64,000 bases of DNA from Pseudomonas corrugata (GTDB lineage Bacteria; Pseudomonadota; Gammaproteobacteria; Pseudomonadales; Pseudomonadaceae): assembly GCF_001269905.1 (NCBI RefSeq), contig NZ_LHVK01000022.1, positions 62,001-126,000 on the forward strand, read 5' to 3'. The notes beneath the pieces were generated by a model. It saw only the letters and a list, made by a program, of their open reading frames with translations, had not been told where the DNA came from and searched no databases. Of the stretch, positions 42,923-51,286 are shown piece after piece. Numbering within the stretch: position 1 is the stretch's first letter; each line of letters starts with the position of its first letter. A program made the translations under genes and the position numbers.

Positions 42923-43714
42923 ATGCCTCTCGACCTCCATAGCCTGGCTTGGCATCGATCGATTGGACAATTGATCATGCGACTGAACCGTCCAGAATTC
43001 TGGAGCTCACTTGTTCGTTTGTTGAATGAATACGTGCAGGTCGATAACTGGGTTGTACTGATTTTTAGCAATCACCAAGTGCAAGTTGTCAGCCTTCCTG
43101 AAGTGGCCGATACAGAAGAAGTCGATGCGTTTATCCATCGCTATGTGAAGGGTCTTTACATGTTGGATCCGTTCTACATAGCAGATCGAGAGAACCCTCA
43201 AAGCGGCTTCTTTCATATGCTCGATGTCGCACCTGAGCACTTTCTCGAGACAGAGTATTACCATCAATATTTTGAACAGTATATTTCGGTGGATGAGGCG
43301 CAATACAACGTCAGACTCGATGCTGAAAGAACCTTGTGCGTTTCTTTTGGAAGTCATATCCGCTTCAGTCAGGAGCAGATAACCACGCTTGATCTTATCA
43401 AGCCCTGGGTGACGGCACTCATGCATCAGCGCATGAATTTCGAGGTTGACGTCGCGAAGGATTTTACCGCGCCAGCCCCATGGCCGGAGACAATGTCCCC
43501 ACTCGGCACGCCGTTGACGACGCGGGAGAATGATGTGCTCAAATTATTGCTGAGCGGTTTTTCCAATAAGGAAGTCGCGGGTAAGCTTTCCCTGTCAGCC
43601 GAAACGATAAAAGTGCACCGTCGCAATATCTACTCGAAATTGAATATCAAGTCACAGTCCGAGTTGTTTGCTCGCTTCTTTACGTCGAAGCAGGATGCTC
43701 TTACGTCGAGTTGA
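42923..43714 (+). CDS. LuxR-type HTH transcriptional regulator
   Basis: 263 aa. C-terminal LuxR HTH is clear: LTTRENDVLKLLLSGFSNKE then LSLSAETIKVHRRNIYSKLN. The N-terminal 170 residues do not carry the autoinducer-site residues of LuxI-responsive proteins, so another ligand or none is likely. Its partner may be the divergent orphan polyamine-binding protein gene. Ends 37 bp from the convergent channel gene. Confidence 0.88.
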   Translation: MPLDLHSLAWHRSIGQLIMRLNRPEFWSSLVRLLNEYVQVDNWVVLIFSNHQVQVVSLPEVADTEEVDAFIHRYVKGLYMLDPFYIADRENPQSGFFHMLDVAPEHFLETEYYHQYFEQYISVDEAQYNVRLDAERTLCVSFGSHIRFSQEQITTLDLIKPWVTALMHQRMNFEVDVAKDFTAPAPWPETMSPLGTPLTTRENDVLKLLLSGFSNKEVAGKLSLSAETIKVHRRNIYSKLNIKSQSELFARFFTSKQDALTSS

Positions 43715-43751
43715 ACCTGCGGACTGCTCCAAAGGTGGCTCTTACAAGGCG

Positions 43752-44177
43752 CTACCTTTTCTTCCAGTACTTCTGCATTTCGAGAAACAGAAAGGACGCC
43801 GTCCAGGTGATCAGCACCAGACCGGTCAGCGCTTGTAGGCCGGTCAGGTACTTGAGGTCGCCCACGGGGGTGATGTCGCCGAAACCGATGGTGGTATAGG
43901 TCGTGAAGGAAAAGTACACGCAGTCCATGAACGAGCCATTGAACTGGCCGGAGAGGTTGCCCCACTCGCCATCACGAGTCATCAGGTAATACGTCAGGGC
44001 GAAGCACCAGACTTCGATCGCGTGAGCCAGCAGAGCACCCAAAACTCCGATGACCATCCTGAAGCGGCTCCAGACCTTCAGCCGTGGCAGCCAATCGTTC
44101 AGACGCAACAGGCATTCGTAATGAATGACCACCGCGATGGTCACCACCAGCATGTTGATCAGCGTGACGGTCAGCAT
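43752..44177 (-). CDS. Two-TM ion channel (K+ channel pore domain)
   Basis: 141 aa. Three hydrophobic segments with a pore loop carrying the selectivity filter TTYTTIGFGD. Homologs form tetrameric K+ channels. Its ATG is 21 bp after the ftsH-like stop, with GAGGCTCACC before it, so it is the last gene of the BON-ftsH-channel transcript. In a stress island it may adjust membrane potential under low energy. Confidence 0.85.
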   Translation of the reverse strand: MLTVTLINMLVVTIAVVIHYECLLRLNDWLPRLKVWSRFRMVIGVLGALLAHAIEVWCFALTYYLMTRDGEWGNLSGQFNGSFMDCVYFSFTTYTTIGFGDITPVGDLKYLTGLQALTGLVLITWTASFLFLEMQKYWKKR

Positions 44178-44198
44178 GGTGAGCCTCGGCAGGTTTTT

Positions 44199-46034
44199 TC
44201 AGGGCGCTGCCAAAATCGCGGCAACCGCAACCGGTGCAAGTGGCAACAGCGCGGGGAAGTCCTCTGGGGTCAGGCTTTCCTTTTCCATCAACAGTCGCGC
44301 GCCGGCCTCCAGGTCGGCGCGATGCGCCTGGAGCAAGGTCTTGGCCCGTGCGTAGGCTTCGTCGAGCAGGGCACGTATACACAAGTCGACCTCCCGGGCG
44401 GTCTGTTCCGAATAATCTTTCTGCCCTGGGGCCTGCATTTGCTCGCCCAGGTAGCTCAGGCTTTGTCGCTCCAGCACCGACTGTCCCAGCTCGGCGCTCA
44501 TGCCGAAGCGGGTGATCAGCTGCCGGGCGATATCAGTCGCGCGGGCCAGGTCGTCGGCGGCCCCGGTGGAGATCTGGCCATAGATCAGAGACTCGGCGGC
44601 GCGGCCGGCCATCAACACGGCGATGCGGTCCTTGAGCATCTGGCAACTGATCAGGAAGTGGTCTTCCGTCGGACGCTGCAGGGTGTACCCCAGGGAGCCA
44701 ATGGCACGCGGTACGATGGAGACCTTATGTACCGGGTCCATGGCCGGCAGGTGAGTTGCCGCCAGGGCGTGCCCCATCTCGTGGTACGCCACCACCTGGC
44801 GTTCTTCGGGGCGCAGCACGCTGCTCTTGCGTTCGAGGCCGGCGACCAAGCGTTCCACGGCTGCGGTGAAATCGTCCAGGCTGACCGTGTCGGCACCACG
44901 GCGGGTCGCGACAATCGCCGCTTCGTTGACCAGGTTCGCCAGGTCTGCGCCGGTGAAACCGGTGGTGATCTCGGCAATGCGTGCGCTGTCGAGAGTCGGG
45001 TCCACGGTGATTTTTTGCAGGTGCACGCTGAGAATCGCCTGCCGGCCCTTACGATCCGGACGATCGATCAACACCTGACGGTCGATCCGGCCAGCGCGCA
45101 GCAGTGCCGGGTCGAGAATTTCCGGGCGGTTGGTGGCGGCCAGCAGCACCACGCCCTCGCGTGGGTCGAAGCCGTCCAGTTCCGCCAGAAGCTGGTTGAG
45201 GGTCTGCTCCTTCTCGTCATTGCCACCCAATACGCCAACGCCGCGCATCTTGCCCAGAGCATCCAGTTCATCGATGAAAATGATGCAAGGCGCGGCCTCG
45301 CGGGCCTGTTCGAACAGATCATGGACCCGCGCAGCGCCGACGCCGACGAACATTTCGACGAATTCCGAGCCAGAGATCGAGAAGAACGGTACCCCGGCTT
45401 CGCCTGCGATGGCTTTGGCCACCAGGGTCTTGCCGGTGCCCGGCGGTCCGACCAGTAATGTGCCTTTGGGAATGTGCGCCCCCAGCCGTGCGTACTTGGC
45501 CTTGTCCTTGAGGAACGAGACGATCTCCACCAGCTCGGCCTTGGCTTCATCGATGCCGGCGACATCGGCGAAGGTGATGCCGGTGTCCCGTTGAACAAAT
45601 ACCTTGGCCCGGGACTTGCCGATGTTCATCAGCCCGCCCAGGCCCTGCTTTTGCGCGACGCCGCGGAACAGGAAGTGCCAGACCACCATGATCAGGATGA
45701 AGGGCAACAGCCAGCCCAGCAGGCCGCTCAAAAAGCCATTGTCATTGACGCCGGTGAAGCTGGCACCCGACTGCGCCAGGTTCGTGGCCAACGCGGGATC
45801 GACCCGTACTGTCGAGAACAGCGTGTGACCGTCGATCGGCACTTGCAGCTTGCCTCTGATCTGGTCTTTCTCGACCAGCAGGTCGCTGACTTTCTGTTCG
45901 TTCAACAGTTGCAGAAACTGGCTATAGGGGATGGTTTGCACTACCCGATGTTCCGCCCACAGAAACTGTGCAGCTGCGAACACGACAAACGCGGTCAGAA
46001 AGTAAGACAGGTTCCATTGATGGTTCTTTTTCAT
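44199..46034 (-). CDS. ftsH: ATP-dependent zinc metalloprotease, second FtsH
   Basis: 611 aa, 30-40 residues shorter than the housekeeping FtsH. Two N-terminal TM helices flank a short periplasmic domain; AAA module has Walker A GPPGTGKT (about residue 193), Walker B IIFIDELDAL, SRH ATNRPEILDPALLRAGR; protease site HEMGH at about 416. It degrades misfolded membrane and cytosolic proteins. Divergent copies like this are typical of stress-tolerance islands. Preceded by a BON-domain gene. Confidence 0.93.
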   Translation of the reverse strand: MKKNHQWNLSYFLTAFVVFAAAQFLWAEHRVVQTIPYSQFLQLLNEQKVSDLLVEKDQIRGKLQVPIDGHTLFSTVRVDPALATNLAQSGASFTGVNDNGFLSGLLGWLLPFILIMVVWHFLFRGVAQKQGLGGLMNIGKSRAKVFVQRDTGITFADVAGIDEAKAELVEIVSFLKDKAKYARLGAHIPKGTLLVGPPGTGKTLVAKAIAGEAGVPFFSISGSEFVEMFVGVGAARVHDLFEQAREAAPCIIFIDELDALGKMRGVGVLGGNDEKEQTLNQLLAELDGFDPREGVVLLAATNRPEILDPALLRAGRIDRQVLIDRPDRKGRQAILSVHLQKITVDPTLDSARIAEITTGFTGADLANLVNEAAIVATRRGADTVSLDDFTAAVERLVAGLERKSSVLRPEERQVVAYHEMGHALAATHLPAMDPVHKVSIVPRAIGSLGYTLQRPTEDHFLISCQMLKDRIAVLMAGRAAESLIYGQISTGAADDLARATDIARQLITRFGMSAELGQSVLERQSLSYLGEQMQAPGQKDYSEQTAREVDLCIRALLDEAYARAKTLLQAHRADLEAGARLLMEKESLTPEDFPALLPLAPVAVAAILAAP

Positions 46035-46123
46035 GACCTTGACTCACAAGAAGGTGCGCACCGCGAGTGCAGTCTCTGAATGCCCCCGGTTCGCCGGCCG
46101 ATGTCCTGGGGCATGCCTCACTT

Positions 46124-46771
46124 TCAGGCCAGCAGCAGGTGATCTTCCACCCGCATGACTCCCGGCACCGACCAGGCGGCCCGCTCTATGAGTTTGCGCT
46201 GACGCCACAGGTGGACCTTGCCGTCGAGCCTGACCACATCACCGTCGACTTTGATGTGTATATCCCTGGCGTCCACTTCGGCACTGCGTTTGAGCGCTTC
46301 TTCAATCCGTTTGTGGATATCGACGATGTCCACCCGCGGGCTCAGGGTCAGCCGATTATTGACTCCAAGCACGCCGGACAGCTTGCGTACCATCTTCTCC
46401 ACGGTTTCCTTCTGGTACTGCCAGTCGACTTCTCCTTCAAGTGTGATCCAACCGTTCTGAACGATGACTTTAACGGCGTTGGGCGGGACGTCGGCGCTCC
46501 AGCTGATGATTTTCAGAGCGCGGTTGGCGATGGTGTCGTCCGCTGTGCCAGCACCTTTGTGCAGTCTGACTTCAATTTCCTCGGCCACGGCGCGCACGCC
46601 TTTGACCGCTTTTACCGCGCGCTCGGCGCTGATTTTCTGATCGTAGCTACCGACATGTCCGGTCAGTGTGACAACGCCGTTTTCCACCGCGACACCGATG
46701 TTGGCTGCATCGATCTGGGGCTGGAATTCAAGTTCTTCCAAAATGGCCTTACGCAAGCTCAAGTCGCTCAT
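46124..46771 (-). CDS. Three-BON-domain (OsmY-like) protein
   Basis: 215 aa. Three BON repeats: about residues 5-70 (ENGVVTLTGHVGSYDQK), 80-145 (QNGWITLEGEVDWQYQK) and 150-215 (DGDVVRLDGKVHLWRQRK). No signal peptide, unlike OsmY, so probably cytoplasmic. BON domains bind phospholipid or LysM partners. GAGGACACC precedes the ATG. An FNR/Anr-like box is centred 93 bp upstream. Confidence 0.88.
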   Translation of the reverse strand: MSDLSLRKAILEELEFQPQIDAANIGVAVENGVVTLTGHVGSYDQKISAERAVKAVKGVRAVAEEIEVRLHKGAGTADDTIANRALKIISWSADVPPNAVKVIVQNGWITLEGEVDWQYQKETVEKMVRKLSGVLGVNNRLTLSPRVDIVDIHKRIEEALKRSAEVDARDIHIKVDGDVVRLDGKVHLWRQRKLIERAAWSVPGVMRVEDHLLLA

Positions 46772-46856
46772 GATGGTGTCCTCAGTCGAATTCGTGGCTC
46801 ATGACGGGCCGTGAGTGGCCAGTGAATGGTTTCTACACCCGAGCCACGGAAAATCA

Positions 46857-46870
46857 TTGAGGTATATCAA
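46857..46870 (-). promoter_or_regulatory. FNR/Anr box upstream of the BON-ftsH operon
   Basis: TTGAG-GTAT-ATCAA, 9 of 10 to the TTGAT-N4-ATCAA consensus, centre 93 bp before the BON start. Confidence 0.65.
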
Positions 46871-46914
46871 CAAGGCCCGAGTGATTCGGTCATTGGGTTG
46901 GAGCATGCCATTAG

Positions 46915-46928
46915 TTGACAAAAATCAG
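46915..46928 (+). promoter_or_regulatory. Degenerate FNR/Anr box upstream of the usp gene
   Basis: TTGAC-AAAA-ATCAG, 8 of 10, centre 112 bp before the usp start. Confidence 0.4.
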
Positions 46929-47033
46929 AGCGTACGCAGGGCAGCGCCAGATACTTGAACGACGGTTTTCAGTCGTAAAGCAGGGAAGTCGCGTTGTATT
47001 CAGGGGGCGCACGCACCCAGGTCGAGGTCTCTA

Positions 47034-47951
47034 ATGTTGTCACTCAAACGTATTTTGTTGATTGCGCCTTCAGAGATGATACGCACCCCTGCCTTTGACC
47101 GGGGCCAGGCACTGGCCAGTGCCACTGGTGCGCTGTTGCATATTGTGGCGTTTGACTACGTCACCCCGCTCGCATTGGCCGGGCTGCTCGACCATGAGGC
47201 GATGGCCCAGGCCAGGGAAGGCTATCTACAGATCCATCGCCACTGGCTGGAGCAGCAAGTTCGCTTTCAACGGCGCGCGGGGCTGGAGATCAGCTATGAA
47301 GTGGTGTGGGCAAAACCCAGCCCGGCGCATGTGCTGGCGTATGTGAACGACTTTAACGCCGACCTGGTGGTCAAGGACGTTCAGCATGTTTCGGCCCTTG
47401 ACCGGACCTTCCATCAACCCCTGGATTGGCTGCTTTTACGCGATTGTCCGGCCTGTCTGCACCTGGTCACCGACGCCCAACATGCAAAGCCGTTGAAAGT
47501 ACTCGCCGCCGTGGACCTGTCGCATCTGGAAGAACTGACCTACGGCCTGAATGAGCGCGTGCTTGAATTGGCGTCGACATTGGCACAGGCGTGCGACGCG
47601 CAATTGCATCTGCTGAATGTCAGCAACTGGTCGGTGATGGGCGATCCCCCAATGAGTGTGCCGACCCTGAGCCTGGAGAGTAATTTGAGCGATGCGGTCC
47701 ATGACGCCCAGGCTGAAGCCTTCGACGCTCTCGCCGAGCGCTACGGCATCGAGCAGGCGCGCCAGCATGTATTGACCGGCATTCCTCACAAAGTGATCAG
47801 CCTGTTCGCCCGGCACAATGGGTTTGACGTGGTTGTGCTGGGCACGGCCTATTGCGACAGGCTCGACCGGATGATTGGCAACACCGCAGAGAGCGTGCTG
47901 AACCGCACCTCATGCAGTTTGATGATGGTCAAACCCCTTGCCCTGGCTTGA
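47034..47951 (+). CDS. Universal stress protein, tandem-domain (UspE-like)
   Basis: 305 aa, two Usp folds: residues about 1-140 (KRILLIAPSEM) and 150-305 (KVLAAVDLSHLEEL). Second domain ends with the ATP-binding-type motif GTAYCDRLDRMIGNTAESVL. GAGG precedes the ATG. In Pseudomonas such Usps are induced by Anr under oxygen limitation and support anaerobic survival. Confidence 0.9.
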   Translation: MLSLKRILLIAPSEMIRTPAFDRGQALASATGALLHIVAFDYVTPLALAGLLDHEAMAQAREGYLQIHRHWLEQQVRFQRRAGLEISYEVVWAKPSPAHVLAYVNDFNADLVVKDVQHVSALDRTFHQPLDWLLLRDCPACLHLVTDAQHAKPLKVLAAVDLSHLEELTYGLNERVLELASTLAQACDAQLHLLNVSNWSVMGDPPMSVPTLSLESNLSDAVHDAQAEAFDALAERYGIEQARQHVLTGIPHKVISLFARHNGFDVVVLGTAYCDRLDRMIGNTAESVLNRTSCSLMMVKPLALA

Positions 47952-48134
47952 CTGAAACCGCTGACCCCATGGCATCTCGGGGAGACAACCCAGGGGCGTG
48001 ACATTTATTTGGGGTAGCGGGTACGGGCACCGGCAGTAGATACCTGCTGGAGGCAATCGAGCCGTCTGCAAACTGATTACCCCGCATTGGGTGCCGCAGC
48101 AATTGGCGCACGGGGTTTTCGATGTCGCGCGTAC

Positions 48135-48148
48135 TTGATTTTTATCAA
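48135..48148 (+). promoter_or_regulatory. Perfect FNR/Anr box
   Basis: TTGAT-TTTT-ATCAA, 10 of 10 to consensus and fully palindromic in its half-sites, centre 46 bp before the hydrolase start. Confidence 0.8.
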
Positions 48149-48186
48149 TCGCTGCCTGCGGAAAAACGAGCAACGTGCCAAGCAGT

Positions 48187-48723
48187 ATGGCTGGTGATTT
48201 GCGGTTGCCCAAAGGTGCGGAATGCCTGGTCATCCTGGTCCATGGCAGTGGGGGCGGTCATTCGAACCCTCGCAACCAGTTCATTGCCGACTATCTGTCG
48301 CGCCATGGGATGGGCACGCTGGTGGTTGACCTGCTGACCAGAACAGAGCAGCGCTGGGATAACCTGACGTTGGTCGCCGCCGCTCACAGCGGCAGTGTGC
48401 GGGCGGTGGTCAGTCGGGGAGGGCGCACCGATCTTGCCGCCGAGGCATTGTCCCGGGTCAGTGCGCCGACCTTGCAGGTGGTGGGTTCGGAAGATCCGAT
48501 GACACTGCGCCTGAATGTGCGGACCGGCCAGACGCTGCACTGCATGCAACGTCTGGAGGTGGTCAACGGTGCCACGCATCTTTTCAAAGAACCCGGCGCG
48601 CTTGCCGACGTCGCAAGACTGACCGCGGATTGGTTCGAAATGTACTTGCACAAAGTGCCTTTGCCCACCGGGCCACTGCACAGAATGAACGGCAAGACCT
48701 CAACCTCATCGAGTATCGGTTGA
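48187..48723 (+). CDS. Alpha/beta-hydrolase (dienelactone-hydrolase-like), apparently internally deleted
   Basis: 178 aa from the ATG at 48187 (a GTG at 48175 is possible; neither has a good ribosome site). N-terminal AGDLRLPKGA and HGSGGGHSNPRNQFIADYL, then VVDLLTRTEQRWDNLTLVAA, running straight into VRAVVSRGGRTDLAAEALSR. Family members carry 40-50 residues here, including the nucleophile elbow (GASTG type), which is missing. Later catalytic Asp (GSEDP) and His (NGATHLF) remain. Likely inactive. Starts an operon with the HAD-ATPase gene 36 bp downstream. Confidence 0.75.
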   Translation: MAGDLRLPKGAECLVILVHGSGGGHSNPRNQFIADYLSRHGMGTLVVDLLTRTEQRWDNLTLVAAAHSGSVRAVVSRGGRTDLAAEALSRVSAPTLQVVGSEDPMTLRLNVRTGQTLHCMQRLEVVNGATHLFKEPGALADVARLTADWFEMYLHKVPLPTGPLHRMNGKTSTSSSIG

Positions 48724-48759
48724 CGGGGCCTGCACCACCGAACCCGTCATGGAGCAATC

Positions 48760-50448
48760 ATGCATTTCCTAGCCTTGGCGGTGGACTATGACGGCACTAT
48801 TGCCGAGAGCGGCAATGTTCCGGAGCAAGTCTGCACAGCGCTGGCCACCCTCAGGGACAGTGGTCGCAAGCTGTTGCTGATTACCGGCAGGGAGCTGCAA
48901 GCGCTCAAGCATCATTTTGACCGTTTGGATCTGTTCGACCTGGTGGTCGCGGAAAACGGAGCGCTCCTGTATGACCCGCGCACCGATACAGAGGAGCTCA
49001 TCGCCGATTCGGCCTCGACTGAACTGGTACAGCGCCTGCGCGAAAAAGGCGTTTCGCCCTTATCGGTCGGCAGGTCTGTCATCGCCACCTGGCATCCGTT
49101 CGAGGGCGCGGTGATCACCTCGATACGCGAACTCGGCCTAGAGCTGCAGATGACCTTCAACAAAGATGCGGTCATGGTCTTGCCGTCGGGGGTTAACAAG
49201 GCCTCGGGCCTGAGCGCGGCGTTGCTGAGACTGGGGATCTGTGAATTGAACGTGGTCGGTGTGGGCGATGCTGAAAATGACCATGCGTTTCTGGCGATCT
49301 GCGGCTGTTCGGCGGCGGTGAACAACGCCATTGAGTCGATCAAGGCCCAGGCGGATATCTGCCTGCGCAATGATCACGGGCAAGGTGTCTGCGAATTGAT
49401 CGACATGCTCCTGGAAAAGGACGCGGCGCTGGTTCCGGTCGAGCGTATAGGCATGGAACTGGGGCAGACCGCCGATGCACGCAAGGTCTGGCTGGCGCCG
49501 GAGTCGGTGATGCTGGTCATCGGCAATTCCGGCTCCGGCAAGTCGAGCTATGTGACCTGGCTGACCGAGCGCATGGTTGAGGCGCGCCAGGGATTTTGCA
49601 TCATTGATCCCGAAGGCGATTACCTGTCCCTGGACGGTGCGGTAACCGTGGGTGGCCTGACCGTTCCGCCGACCACCGAAGAGTCATTGCATCACCTGTT
49701 GCTGGCACGGCTCAACGTCGTGGTGAGCACCTTGGCCCTGGACCCGCCGGCCCGGGTGCAACTGTTCGGCGAGTTGCTGCCTTTTATCCAGCAGCTACGC
49801 AGCACCTCGGGCCGGCCCTACTGGCTGGTGGTGGACGAGGCTCATTACATGTTGCCCCACTGTGCCGCCTGGCCCGCGGGGTTTCTGGCCAATATGGGAG
49901 CGGTCATCGTGGCCCTGGATTTCGATCAGGTCTGCCCGTCCTTGTTGGAGGCGGTTGATGTACTGGTGACGTTGGGCAGTACCGCCCGGGAGCTGGTCCA
50001 ACGTTATGCCCAACACACGCAGCGCAGCAGCCCGGAGTTTGCGCCGCGCACCTCAGCGCCTGAATACTGCTTTCTCTGGGAGCTGCGCAAAGGTAATGAA
50101 GTGGTGCAGATGACCCCGCAGCAACCCCAGCAGAAACATCATCGCCACAGCGGCAAATATGCGGTGGGGGATGTGGGGGACTGGCATGCGTTCTACTTTC
50201 CAAGCCTTGACCAACGCGCATCGAACCTGGCTGAGTTTTTATCTTCGCTGGCGCGCCTGGACGATGGCGCCTTCTGCCAACACCGCGAGGCCGGAGATTT
50301 TTCCAACTGGTTTCGCGAGGTGATCCGCGACGACGTGCTGGCCAACGAAACCCATCTGCTGGAAACCGACGCCTCGGTGGCGTCCCAGGATGCCTTGGCT
50401 CGGATCGCGCGCCTGGTACAAGCGCGCTACCACCTGGAACACCGATGA
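48760..50448 (+). CDS. HAD phosphatase fused to a HerA/DUF87-like ATPase
   Basis: 562 aa. Residues about 1-225 are a HAD-IIB phosphatase with all motifs: DYDGT (D9, D11), LLITGRE, lysine in GVNKASG, GVGDAENDHAF. Residues about 240-560 are a P-loop ATPase: Walker A GNSGSGKSS near 255, Walker B YWLVVDEAHY near 355, resembling VirB4/HerA-type pumps. Substrates unknown. GGAG precedes the ATG. Lies between the truncated hydrolase and a convergent GNAT gene. Confidence 0.85.
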   Translation: MHFLALAVDYDGTIAESGNVPEQVCTALATLRDSGRKLLLITGRELQALKHHFDRLDLFDLVVAENGALLYDPRTDTEELIADSASTELVQRLREKGVSPLSVGRSVIATWHPFEGAVITSIRELGLELQMTFNKDAVMVLPSGVNKASGLSAALLRLGICELNVVGVGDAENDHAFLAICGCSAAVNNAIESIKAQADICLRNDHGQGVCELIDMLLEKDAALVPVERIGMELGQTADARKVWLAPESVMLVIGNSGSGKSSYVTWLTERMVEARQGFCIIDPEGDYLSLDGAVTVGGLTVPPTTEESLHHLLLARLNVVVSTLALDPPARVQLFGELLPFIQQLRSTSGRPYWLVVDEAHYMLPHCAAWPAGFLANMGAVIVALDFDQVCPSLLEAVDVLVTLGSTARELVQRYAQHTQRSSPEFAPRTSAPEYCFLWELRKGNEVVQMTPQQPQQKHHRHSGKYAVGDVGDWHAFYFPSLDQRASNLAEFLSSLARLDDGAFCQHREAGDFSNWFREVIRDDVLANETHLLETDASVASQDALARIARLVQARYHLEHR

Positions 50449-50469
50449 AAAGTCGGGCAACTTACCCGA

Positions 50470-51039
50470 TTAGAGCTCCAGTTCGTGAACAATGCGATCA
50501 AAGTCCCGGTCCAGGTAAGTCGAGGTAAAGCCAAATTGTTTGTACAACCCATGTACCGGGTAATCAGTCGACAGGTTCGTCGAGCACATTTTGCGATACC
50601 CCTTGCGCTTGGCTGCATCTATCAGATGCCCGAGCAATAAACGGCCCAGGCCCTTGCGTAGCCAGGGTTCGGCAACGGCGACAGCGCAACCGCAGTGTTC
50701 GGGATTATCCTCGGCACGCCTGTAGTGGCTGACGCCGATGACCTGCAACTCGCCCTCATGGTGGATCAGTGCCAGGTAACCTCGGCTGAACATCTCGGAC
50801 TCACTCAGCAGTGTATCGATGGCGTGCCCATCGACATGGTGCACCGCCCCCAGAAAGCGCAAGCGCAACGACAGAGGAGACAGACGCTGGAAAAAAAGCA
50901 GCAGGCGCGCATGATCATCGGTCGACAGCGGACGAATGAGCACATGGGTTCCGTCGTTCAGTTTCTCCAGCCAGTGCTCTGCGGGCGATGCTTTATCCAT
51001 CTCGGCAATGAGAGCAGCAGTGTGTTGATTAGCTAGCAT
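50470..51039 (-). CDS. GNAT-family N-acetyltransferase
   Basis: 189 aa from the ATG at 51039 (GGAG 6 nt upstream). GNAT fold: VLIRPLSTDDHARLLLFFQR start and acetyl-CoA motif VAEPWLRKGLGRLLLGHLID. Relatives are fused to ADP-forming acyl-CoA ligases as protein lysine acetyltransferases (Pat-type), so regulation of metabolic enzymes by acetylation is a possibility. Divergent from the P-type ATPase gene with FNR/Anr boxes on both sides. Confidence 0.88.
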   Translation of the reverse strand: MLANQHTAALIAEMDKASPAEHWLEKLNDGTHVLIRPLSTDDHARLLLFFQRLSPLSLRLRFLGAVHHVDGHAIDTLLSESEMFSRGYLALIHHEGELQVIGVSHYRRAEDNPEHCGCAVAVAEPWLRKGLGRLLLGHLIDAAKRKGYRKMCSTNLSTDYPVHGLYKQFGFTSTYLDRDFDRIVHELEL

Positions 51040-51110
51040 GGTGGACTCCAGCGCACAGTGAGGTCGAACAACGACCGGGACCACATTGAGGGTTTGGCGG
51101 CGCAAACGTA

Positions 51111-51124
51111 TTGATCAAAGTCAG
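51111..51124 (-). promoter_or_regulatory. Degenerate FNR/Anr box for the GNAT gene
   Basis: TTGAT-CAAA-GTCAG, 8 of 10, centre 78 bp before the GNAT start. Confidence 0.4.
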
Positions 51125-51212
51125 AAAGCGCGCTGCGGACCCGCAAAGCCCGTCGCGTGACATTCAGCGGCACATGCTCCACCCGCACATCCGAGCCACT
51201 GCCGTTCGCGGT

Positions 51213-51226
51213 TTGACCTGGATCAA
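51213..51226 (+). promoter_or_regulatory. FNR/Anr box for the P-type ATPase gene
   Basis: TTGAC-CTGG-ATCAA, 9 of 10, centre 67 bp before the ATPase start. Confidence 0.6.
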
Positions 51227-51286
51227 ACGCAGCCATCCGTACCGCGCCAGAATCAGGCACTCTGCTGATTCGTTCAGGGGCACGGC

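Noticed and set aside
44022..45458. 478-aa plus-strand frame opposite ftsH
   Set aside because: Antisense shadow of a conserved ATPase gene with Walker and HEMGH motifs on the other strand.
48122..48337. 71-aa frame starting before the hydrolase
   Set aside because: It runs over the Anr box and out of frame with the hydrolase; homology lies only in the other frame.
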